Of a DNA stretch of 64,000 nucleotides, positions 24,024 to 30,667 are shown piece by piece. Below the pieces are notes generated by a model. The model was not told where the DNA came from. It worked only from the letters and a program-made list of their open reading frames with translations, and searched no databases. Position 1 is the stretch's first letter. Every line of letters begins with the position of its first letter. This DNA is from a virus: the IMG/VR virus record IMGVR_UViG_3300032116_000102, positions 21,560 to 85,559 of that record. One strand, given 5' to 3'. The position numbers and the translations under genes are program-made.

Positions 24024-24761
24024 TTAATTCCCTAGGTGGGTCAAGAGAATATTGTAGAGTCCGATGCGATCATACCCACGCATGCTGAACTCATAACAGA
24101 TGTTTGTGGTGTCGCAGTCCCAGGAATCTGTCCATGGGTTAATGCCTGAGAAGCGGGCGCCTTCTGCAAAAGGTTTCCCTCGATAAATACAAAAACAATT
24201 AAATGTTGCCACTACATCCAGGCGGGGTGGCATCTCATAAATTCTGGGGCCTTTGAAGATATCATCCTCAACGGAAAGGCGGGTGGCCCAGCTGTCATAA
24301 ATCCAACGATGACTTTGGATGTTCATGGGATGCACGCTGTAAGGCGATGCAATGTCGTCATCGGTAAAGAAAAGCTGACTAATTTCCTCCGGATCAAAGT
24401 CAATGTCAGGTTCAATGAATAAAACTTTGTCGTACTGCTTGAGTCCAACTTCTTGTTCAGCTTTTTCCAGGCATTCATTCCGTGCCTCAGCTAAATACTT
24501 GACGCGATCCTCGGCACGCACTGAGCCAAAGTAAGGCCAGTCCTTTTTGACACACTGGATCCAGACCTTGTTAAGTTCAGCCTTTAGTTCGGGTTCGATC
24601 ATCTGCAGATAATCAACACTGCCGTCGTCTGAATCGTTTTCAAAAACGGAAAGATCAAATGTGATGCCAGGGTTTTCGTCCTTGAGGCAAAGGATTTGAT
24701 CCTTCCATCCAAACAGGAATGGTTCCCTGTTGCGAATAATGCTGCAAATCAGTATCCGCAT
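24024..24761 (-). CDS. Glycosyltransferase-like protein (CAP59/GT69-like)
   Basis: 245 residues. Starts MRILICSIIRNREPFLFGWK, then FDLSVFENDSDDGS and VLFIEPDIDF, the layout of GT-A-type transferases resembling the CAP59 mannosyltransferase family. DxD-like acidic motifs are visible (DIDFD, DDDI). Overlaps the ColD-like gene by 13 nt, so probably same operon. It would add a nucleotide-sugar-derived residue to an unknown acceptor. Confidence 0.7.
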   Translation of the reverse strand: MRILICSIIRNREPFLFGWKDQILCLKDENPGITFDLSVFENDSDDGSVDYLQMIEPELKAELNKVWIQCVKKDWPYFGSVRAEDRVKYLAEARNECLEKAEQEVGLKQYDKVLFIEPDIDFDPEEISQLFFTDDDIASPYSVHPMNIQSHRWIYDSWATRLSVEDDIFKGPRIYEMPPRLDVVATFNCFCIYRGKPFAEGARFSGINPWTDSWDCDTTNICYEFSMRGYDRIGLYNILLTHLGN

Positions 24762-25933
24762 CGGTCCATTACTTTCGAGAGTTCTTTGATGTCGGCTTCT
24801 TTAATGAAGTGGTTATTGCCGATGTAAAACGAATGGGTATGCATCCGCTCGCTATTGGGCAGAGGAATCAACGATTCGTAGTCCTCCATGAAGGGCTGAC
24901 GTAGGAGGTTGCCCACCAGGAACGGACGGGTCTCAATGCCAATCAATTGGAGAAACTTCTTGATTTCAAACGCAATGTCGGGATCTGTGCAATGGAATGG
25001 AAGGGTCATGGCACTGTTACCGGTCGGCTCGGGCAGCGTGTCGAACCAAGGGCGACCCATCATTTCTTTTCGGAACGTCACATAGTTTTTGCTGCGTTGT
25101 TCATTCCAGCTGTCTAGCTTTTTAAGTTGGACGCGCCCCAGGACTGCCCCGGTTTCAACGTTACGGAAGTTGTATCCCTTGGTGGGAAACAGGAACGTAG
25201 GGTCAATGTCCGGATATTTCTCTTGGATTTCGGTTCGATAGGCAGGCAGCATTTCACGCGACAAACCATGAGAACGCTTGGCACGCAAGAGGTTATATAG
25301 TTTTTCGTTTTGTACGCAAATCATGCCACCTTCAATGGTGGTCATGTGATGCCCAAAGTAAAACGAGAAGGTTGAGCCGATGCCTGTATTGCCAACCTTG
25401 ACACCGGTTTTGGCATCACGGGCACCATGTGATTCACAGCAGTCTTCAATAATGGCGGCATGGGGCCACAGTTCCTTAATCCTCTCCATGTCGTTGGAGA
25501 TGCCAAGGACGTGTGTCAGGTAGATAACATCAGGCTGGAGTCCTTTCAGAGATAACTGATGGACTGACTCAGGCGTTGGACTATAAGTCTCGTAATCAAT
25601 GTCATAAAAATACACATTGTGGTTCTGTTGGCAGAACGTCGAGATGTTTGTGGCCCAGTTAATGGCTGGGGCAAAGATAGTCAGCTGTTTTTTGGTTGGG
25701 AAATAATACTCATGTATTGCATCAAGCAGTAGGAAGTTGGCGACAGAACCGTTGGCTACATACAAGGAATACGGTGCACCCTGCCATTCACTCCACTCGT
25801 TCTCAAATTGCCGACACTCCGGGCCATTAGTAAAACGGTCGGAAGTCAAAATAAATTTTGTCAGCGCCAGGCGCTCTTTCCAACCGATGGTGTTTTTCTG
25901 GAGGGGCCAATCAAACACCGAGTAAGCCGTCAT
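24749..25933 (-). CDS. PLP-dependent sugar dehydratase, ColD-type (DegT family)
   Basis: 394 residues from the ATG at 25933 (a TTG at 25951 is possible). DegT/StrS fold: PLP-binding IIEDCCESHGA at about 161-171, then SFYFGHHMTTIEGG. At the position of the PLP lysine there is histidine (H195, then H196). This is the hallmark of ColD, which removes the 3-hydroxyl of GDP-4-keto-6-deoxymannose, instead of the usual aminotransferases. The neighbouring gene makes that substrate. The family call is firm; ColD-type chemistry is inferred from the His. Confidence 0.85.
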   Translation of the reverse strand: MTAYSVFDWPLQKNTIGWKERLALTKFILTSDRFTNGPECRQFENEWSEWQGAPYSLYVANGSVANFLLLDAIHEYYFPTKKQLTIFAPAINWATNISTFCQQNHNVYFYDIDYETYSPTPESVHQLSLKGLQPDVIYLTHVLGISNDMERIKELWPHAAIIEDCCESHGARDAKTGVKVGNTGIGSTFSFYFGHHMTTIEGGMICVQNEKLYNLLRAKRSHGLSREMLPAYRTEIQEKYPDIDPTFLFPTKGYNFRNVETGAVLGRVQLKKLDSWNEQRSKNYVTFRKEMMGRPWFDTLPEPTGNSAMTLPFHCTDPDIAFEIKKFLQLIGIETRPFLVGNLLRQPFMEDYESLIPLPNSERMHTHSFYIGNNHFIKEADIKELSKVMDRCGY

Positions 25934-25953
25934 AACCAAACGTCGTTTCAATG

Positions 25954-25982
25954 GTTATACTTTAACCACGCAGATATGGCAA
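25954..25982 (-). promoter_or_regulatory. Sigma70-type promoter for the ColD-like operon
   Basis: TTGCCA, 17 nt, TATAAC on the minus strand, directing transcription into 24749-25933. The -35 box ends right before the ATG of the divergent GDP-mannose dehydratase gene. Confidence 0.6.
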
Positions 25983-27005
25983 ATGAAACGCGCATTAATT
26001 ACCGGAATTACCGGCCAAGATGGTGCCTATTTGGCACGAAACCTGATCGATAATGGCTACAAAGTCTGCGGTGTTGTTAGAAACCACACGCAACCAAACC
26101 ATCTCAACAAGCTGAAATGGGTTTTTGGTGGTGACATCCCAGGGGATGTTCAGCTGGAATACTCTGATCTGACTGATGCGCCATCTTTGACCAGGGTTGT
26201 CCAGGACTTTGTGCCTGATGAGGTCTATAACTTGGCTGCCCAAAGCCATGTTGGCGTCAGCTTTAAGTCTCCCGTCAGCACTGCTTCTGCAAATGCCATC
26301 GGTGTCATGAATGTCCTGGAGGCATGCCGGGCCGGGTCTTCTAATCCACGGTTCTACCAGGCATCAACCTCCGAGATGTTTGGGAAAGTCCAGTCGTTCC
26401 CGCAAAATGAAGAGACCGGCTTCTATCCCAGGAGTCCCTATGGTGTCGCCAAGCTCTTTGGCTACTGGCTGACGGTGAATTACCGTGAGAGCTACGACAT
26501 GTTTGGTGCAAACGGAATCCTCTTCAATCATGAGAGCCCAATCCGTGGTGATAACTTTGTCACTAAGAAAATTACTAAAGGATTAGTTTCTGTTATCAGA
26601 GGTAAACTTCCTGTTCTTGAGCTGGGAAACCTGGAGGCAAAACGTGACTGGGGCCATGCCAAAGACTATGTCGATGCCATGCGTCTGATCTTGCAACAAT
26701 CACAGCCCAAAGACTATGTCATTGCAAGTGGCATCCAGCACAGCGTTCGGCAATTCTGTGAAATTGCCGCTGACTACTTGGATCTTGGCTTGGAATGGCG
26801 GGGGGAAGGCGTCAATGAAACTGGGTACAGCACCAAGCTGGATAAGACGATCATCACCATCAACCCTCAGTTCTATCGTCCGGCTGAAGTTGATACTCTC
26901 CTGGGTGACTGCACCAAGGCGCATCGGGAACTTGGTTGGGAGCCTCGAATCTCCTTTGAAGACATGGTAAAAGAGATGATCACCTACGATCTAGCAACCG
27001 TCTAA
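25983..27005 (+). CDS. gmd: GDP-mannose 4,6-dehydratase
   Basis: 340 residues. Extended short-chain dehydrogenase: Rossmann GITGQDGAYLA at 8-18, STSEMFG, catalytic YPRSPYGVAK (YxxxK), and NHESPIRGDNFVTKKI. Converts GDP-mannose to GDP-4-keto-6-deoxymannose with bound NADP. It is divergent from the ColD-like gene, whose substrate it makes. Overlaps the convergent gene 27002 at its stop. Confidence 0.96.
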   Translation: MKRALITGITGQDGAYLARNLIDNGYKVCGVVRNHTQPNHLNKLKWVFGGDIPGDVQLEYSDLTDAPSLTRVVQDFVPDEVYNLAAQSHVGVSFKSPVSTASANAIGVMNVLEACRAGSSNPRFYQASTSEMFGKVQSFPQNEETGFYPRSPYGVAKLFGYWLTVNYRESYDMFGANGILFNHESPIRGDNFVTKKITKGLVSVIRGKLPVLELGNLEAKRDWGHAKDYVDAMRLILQQSQPKDYVIASGIQHSVRQFCEIAADYLDLGLEWRGEGVNETGYSTKLDKTIITINPQFYRPAEVDTLLGDCTKAHRELGWEPRISFEDMVKEMITYDLATV

Positions 27006-27184
27006 AGGTCAATGCGTAGATACAGCTCGCCTTCTTGGATCAACTTTTCCTCGAAGGCAGCTGCTTCTTGCGTTTCAATATCGTTAAAGGCCACACCATT
27101 GCGGCTTCGGTGTTCAAGCCTTATAAACGACTTGAGATCAAGGCTTGGATCACAGTAATAGAAACGAGTAATGTTGCAAGACAT
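27002..27184 (-). CDS. Small hypothetical protein
   Basis: 60 residues from the ATG at 27184 (MSCNITRFYYCDPS...), with an Arg/Asp-rich end. The longer frame to 27259 is less likely. Convergent with gmd. Confidence 0.5.
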   Translation of the reverse strand: MSCNITRFYYCDPSLDLKSFIRLEHRSRNGVAFNDIETQEAAAFEEKLIQEGELYLRIDL

Positions 27185-27284
27185 ACAGTCAAAGCTTCCC
27201 AGTTCAATTTGATGGCAATCCAAACGATTTGCAGGAGGACCCCCAGGCAGCCCCACCACCCCTCAATCGAAAGCCTAATGCGCG

Positions 27285-27374
27285 TCAATGGATCCAATGG
27301 GGGACTAGCTCAACGACGACTGTAATGAGCATAGACAATAAAATAGTCAAAACGATGAGCTTGAATTCCTGCAT
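27285..27374 (-). CDS. Very small transmembrane protein
   Basis: 29 residues: polar N-terminus, one hydrophobic helix (LIVLTILLSMLITVVVELV), ending PHWIH. Too short for length-based gene calling. Its real status is uncertain. Confidence 0.45.
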   Translation of the reverse strand: MQEFKLIVLTILLSMLITVVVELVPHWIH

Positions 27375-27422
27375 TCTTAGTTTTATATCTGCTACATTGT
27401 AACCAATATACAAAACCTGTTA

Positions 27423-28277
27423 ATGGTTGCTAAACTGAATACATCAGATCCTTGGATTCAAGCCAAAGAAGAGCAACCGGAAGTAATGCGGTCGATTAAT
27501 CGGACCGCAGCCAGGATAACACTTAACGGAAAACGTCACTACACAACTCCGTTACCCACTGGACCTGCACCGTCCGTAACCACTATCATCAGCGAGACAG
27601 CTTCCGAAGCAAACAAACGGAAGCTTGAAATGTGGTCGAAAGCAAATCCAGGTGTCAAAGAACAAGCAGCCGAGCGGGGCACTGCCATTCACTATGGTAT
27701 GGAGCAGTACCTCAAAGGGAATAAAACGCCGGAAATCAAAGATGAATATGCGGACTTTTGGGCTGGCATGCCGGCGATTCTGGATCAATTCCAGGAAATC
27801 CTTTGGGCCGAGTCTCCAGTTCTGGATAAGTTTGACTTTACTATTGGTGCTGATGACGTTGCTCGCGTCTGGGGTTGTGACGGAGAAGGACGCGCTTGGG
27901 CTGGTGCTCCTGATATTATTGCTGTGGCTAACAATAAGCTGACGCTTGCTGACTTAAAAACCAGCGTCAAACCCTATAGCCGCAAGTGGCCTAAAGACCT
28001 GGAAAAAGGTTCGCCTGAATGGCGTGATCTCCTCGGGGGTCATCTTAAATTCAAAAAGACTTGCAAACAACTCGCTGCGTATGATATAGCTATTACCCAG
28101 ACATTGGGAATAAAAGTTCAACAAGCAGCAATCCTAGTTTCTACACCAGTAAGAACTCAGGTTTTTAAAATATCACGCAGGTTCTTAGACTCTTTGCATG
28201 AAGATTGGTACAAAATTGTTGAAGAGTATTATGCGCAAATAGAAAATTGCAATGCGTATGACCCTGATCTAATTTAA
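27423..28277 (+). CDS. PD-(D/E)XK exonuclease (RecB/Cas4-like)
   Basis: 284 residues. Nuclease core: GTAIHYGMEQYL (helix), WAGAPDII, DLKTS (catalytic D and K) and QLAAYDIA, the order of PD-(D/E)XK nucleases used in phage recombination or host-DNA breakdown. The last 55 codons (28113-28277) are AT-rich and closely repeated, with many silent changes, at 28720-28884 beyond the HNH gene. The tail therefore looks exchanged during insertion of that gene. Confidence 0.85.
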   Translation: MVAKLNTSDPWIQAKEEQPEVMRSINRTAARITLNGKRHYTTPLPTGPAPSVTTIISETASEANKRKLEMWSKANPGVKEQAAERGTAIHYGMEQYLKGNKTPEIKDEYADFWAGMPAILDQFQEILWAESPVLDKFDFTIGADDVARVWGCDGEGRAWAGAPDIIAVANNKLTLADLKTSVKPYSRKWPKDLEKGSPEWRDLLGGHLKFKKTCKQLAAYDIAITQTLGIKVQQAAILVSTPVRTQVFKISRRFLDSLHEDWYKIVEEYYAQIENCNAYDPDLI

Positions 28278-28280
28278 AAA

Positions 28281-28775
28281 ATGCAAAACAAAGTCTGTAC
28301 AATTTGCAAAGAATTAAAAGATTTGTCTTGCTTTAGCAAAGCGGGCAGAAAAGACGCTTTACGTAGTAATTGTAAAACTTGTGACGCTAAAAAGTATAAA
28401 GAATGGAAAAATAAAAATAGAACAAAATATCTACGTAGTTCTAGTAATTCTGGATTAAAAATACGATATGGAATCGGGCTTGAAGAATATGAAAAACTTT
28501 TAGCGCAGCAAAACCATAGCTGTAAAATTTGTGGAACAAAAAAACCTGGCAGAAAAGATGTTAAAAGATTTGCTGTAGATCATTGCCATAAGACAAACAA
28601 AATCAGAGGCTTGCTTTGCATGGCATGCAATACTGCAATAGGACTGTTAAACGAAGACCCAAAACTTTTTGATGCTGCTCAAAACTATTTGAGAGAGCAT
28701 CGAGCAGACCCTTGGTATGAAAGTACAACAGGCGGCAATCTTGGTATCGACGCCTGTTCGTACTCAAGTCTTTAA
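28281..28775 (+). CDS. Endonuclease VII-type HNH gene (mobile)
   Basis: 164 residues. N-terminal zinc knuckle CTIC...CKTC, then YGIGLEEYEKLLAQQNHSC, VDHCHKTNKIRGLLCMAC and a C-terminal helix: the recombination endonuclease VII fold common among phage homing nucleases. Starts 3 nt after the exonuclease stop. Its last codons overlap the duplicated exonuclease tail. Much more AT-rich than neighbours, matching the recoded tail upstream. Paralogue of 50123-50578. Confidence 0.88.
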   Translation: MQNKVCTICKELKDLSCFSKAGRKDALRSNCKTCDAKKYKEWKNKNRTKYLRSSSNSGLKIRYGIGLEEYEKLLAQQNHSCKICGTKKPGRKDVKRFAVDHCHKTNKIRGLLCMACNTAIGLLNEDPKLFDAAQNYLREHRADPWYESTTGGNLGIDACSYSSL

Positions 28776-28884
28776 GATCTCCAGGCGATTCCTGGATTCC
28801 TTACGGGATGATTGGCTCAAGATCGTTGCCGAGTACTACACCCAAATTGAAAATTGTGGTGTTTATGACCCTGATCTCATTTGA
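28720..28884 (+). pseudogene. Remnant 3' end of the exonuclease gene
   Basis: 55 codons plus stop that repeat the end of the upstream exonuclease with few amino-acid changes (e.g. SLHEDWYKIVEEYYAQ versus SLRDDWLKIVAEYYTQ) but many silent ones. No start codon of its own. Its composition matches the rest of the exonuclease gene better than the copy joined to it does, so it is probably the native tail left behind after insertion. Confidence 0.85.
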
Positions 28885-29382
28885 TCACTGGAAGCCGTAG
28901 TTCATGTTGCTGCCCAGTCCAATATTTGGAGTGGTGCCGAGTCCAATATTGGGTTTGGTGCCAAGGGCGGAACCGGTTTGTGCAGCAACCGACTGCGAAC
29001 GCATCTGGTCCAGCATGTTCATGTAGCTGGACTGAGTACCAGTGCTGCCGCCAAGCTGAGTTGGTTTCGCTGCGCCACTGGGAGTTGGCTTGGTAGGAGC
29101 AGGACGCTTGGGCGCTGCAGTTGCACCGGTCGTTGGACGTGCTCCTGCTTTACCTTTGTTTTCTACTGCGCGACGCACTGGTTTTTCAGCCGGGCGAGCC
29201 GCTGGTTTTGGAGTACGTGCAGTAGGTGCCGCAGCTTGGCGTGGAGCTGGGGTGCCGGCTTTGGCAGTTGGGCGCTTGGCTTCTTGTTTTTTCGTAGGTG
29301 CTGGCATTGCTTTCTTGCCTGCTTTATCAACAGCACCCTTGACAGGTTCTTTGCGTGCTGCGCCGGTACGCTTCTCTTTCAT
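28885..29382 (-). CDS. Basic Ala/Pro/Lys-rich, histone H1-like protein
   Basis: 165 residues, low complexity. Residues 1-105 are rich in Lys, Ala, Pro and Arg (KKQEAKRPTAKAG, PAARPAEKPVRRAV), like bacterial histone-H1-type tails; likely disordered and nucleic-acid-binding. The C-terminus has a tandem repeat (TKPNIGLG, TTPNIGLG). It starts 41 nt from a divergent gene. Role (DNA compaction or virion protein) is unknown. Confidence 0.65.
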   Translation of the reverse strand: MKEKRTGAARKEPVKGAVDKAGKKAMPAPTKKQEAKRPTAKAGTPAPRQAAAPTARTPKPAARPAEKPVRRAVENKGKAGARPTTGATAAPKRPAPTKPTPSGAAKPTQLGGSTGTQSSYMNMLDQMRSQSVAAQTGSALGTKPNIGLGTTPNIGLGSNMNYGFQ

Positions 29383-29422
29383 GGTTATAAAACTTATAAA
29401 CTAATTATATCGAAACAACGTT

Positions 29423-29707
29423 ATGTTCAAACTTCTATTCAAAGACATCATCGATGCCGTAATCAAATGGTGGAAACGCACCTGGTTTGAAGCCAAAATT
29501 AAAGCTAAATTGGATATGATCGAGCTTGAAAACCGTATTGAATCCGAATTAGAACGAGAAGAACAAAACAAGCCAATCTACAGAGAGCATCCGATTGATC
29601 CTGTACTCCAAGCCGGTGAATCCCAAAAGCTGGGTGGAGCCATGCAATTGACAGCGCCTTGGTATAAAGATGAACAGCAACAAGATCAGCAAACTGGAGA
29701 GTCGTAA
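29423..29707 (+). CDS. Small amphipathic hypothetical protein
   Basis: 94 residues: FKDIIDAVIKWWKRTW then a Glu/Lys-rich helix. The end overlaps the next gene by 38 nt. No family recognised. Confidence 0.55.
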   Translation: MFKLLFKDIIDAVIKWWKRTWFEAKIKAKLDMIELENRIESELEREEQNKPIYREHPIDPVLQAGESQKLGGAMQLTAPWYKDEQQQDQQTGES

Positions 29708-29837
29708 ACGTCACGCTTGGGATGTGGCGTGCCAGACCGTGGTGGTCACGAGAGAAGATGTGCTGCAGGTTTATGACCGGTTAATGAAACAATTTGACAC
29801 CATTGATCCGATTAATGAGTCTCATAAGACTCGCTAA
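29670..29837 (+). CDS. Small hypothetical protein
   Basis: 55 residues (MNSNKISKLESRKRHAWDV...). The last codons (ESHKTR) contain the palindrome GAGTCTCATAAGACTC. A second copy of that sequence lies after the HNH gene at 29905, so the 3' end may be duplicated by its insertion. Confidence 0.55.
   Translation: MNSNKISKLESRKRHAWDVACQTVVVTREDVLQVYDRLMKQFDTIDPINESHKTR
29817..29832 (+). repeat. Copy 1 of a repeat flanking an HNH gene
   Basis: GAGTCTCATAAGACTC, itself a perfect 6-bp inverted repeat with a CATA loop, at the end of the 29670 gene. Copy 2 is at 30391-30406 (one end base differs). Confidence 0.6.
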
Positions 29838-29904
29838 TTCCGGTAAAATTTAAGGACAGCGGTGCGTCAACACCCTGCCCACGGCAACCACTACCACTGG
29901 TTAC

Positions 29905-30393
29905 ATGCATAAACTAACTGATTTTAAGGTCTGTCGCAAAGGCTTGCATCAATACCCTTTAAACCTAAGGCAATGCCCTGAGTGTAGAAAAATAGCTAAA
30001 GAAAAATGGTACAAAAATAATAAAGAACTTTGTAAAACATTTAGAAAAACTTGGAACGAAAAAAATAAACAACAAAGAAACAAATTAAATCAAAAATGGA
30101 AGCAAAATAATAAAAATAAAATAAACGCAATAAATTCTAAACGTCGAGCAAACAAAAGAAAGGCTGTCCCTGCTTGGGCTGATTTAAAAGAAATATTTAA
30201 AATTTATCAAGAGGCTGTAGAGCTCACCAAAAAAACGGGTGTTAAGCATGAAGTTGATCACATATATCCGCTTCAAAATAAATATATGTGCGGTTTGCAC
30301 GTACAAGAGAACTTGCAAATTTTAACAAAGAAAGAAAATCTTGCAAAAGGTAATCGAACTTGGCCTGGGCAGCTTGATTGCCAAAGAGAATAG
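29905..30393 (+). CDS. HNH endonuclease (mobile)
   Basis: 162 residues, Lys/Asn-rich and very AT-rich compared with neighbours. N-terminal Cys pairs (CRKG...CPECRK), Lys/Asn-rich linker, then HEVDHIYPLQN...NLQILTKKENLAKGN: the HNH core of a common phage family. Lies between copies of the GTCTCATAAGACTC repeat, like the other inserted HNH genes. Confidence 0.85.
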   Translation: MHKLTDFKVCRKGLHQYPLNLRQCPECRKIAKEKWYKNNKELCKTFRKTWNEKNKQQRNKLNQKWKQNNKNKINAINSKRRANKRKAVPAWADLKEIFKIYQEAVELTKKTGVKHEVDHIYPLQNKYMCGLHVQENLQILTKKENLAKGNRTWPGQLDCQRE

Positions 30394-30406
30394 TCTCATA
30401 AGACTC
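30391..30406 (+). repeat. Copy 2 of a repeat flanking an HNH gene
   Basis: AGTCTCATAAGACTC directly at the HNH stop codon, followed by ATAACTTAAGGA. A similar CTAA...TTTAAGGA follows copy 1, so the duplicated stretch may be longer than the palindrome. Confidence 0.55.
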
Positions 30407-30478
30407 ATAACTTAAGGATTGTTTTGAGAGTGCTTTGGTTTAGGCCGTCTAGGATAAGAAAACAGCGCAAAAACCACC

Positions 30479-30667
30479 ATGAGCACCTACGTCATTGGCG
30501 TAGGCGAATGGATGCAGACCCTCTCAAGCCGCATGGAAACTGCGGTTGATGGGGATCTCTTTGTCCTTCCGTCTGCAATGCACCTTCACGCATACAACAT
30601 ATTGAAAGAAAGCCTTTTTTCAACTCAAGACTTTAAAGTAGAAGTTCGAATCGACAACCAGGCATGA
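30479..30667 (+). CDS. Small hypothetical protein
   Basis: 62 residues with an alternating hydrophobic start (YVIGVGEW), ending 4 nt into the primase-helicase start (ATGA overlap). Not recognised. Confidence 0.6.
   Translation: MSTYVIGVGEWMQTLSSRMETAVDGDLFVLPSAMHLHAYNILKESLFSTQDFKVEVRIDNQA

Noticed and set aside
24749-25933. Ordinary PLP aminotransferase (perosamine-type)
   Set aside because: The active-site Lys is replaced by His; kept as ColD-type dehydratase instead.
29838-29904. Riboswitch upstream of the HNH gene
   Set aside because: Only one short hairpin (GGTG/CACC); no conserved core or terminator visible.
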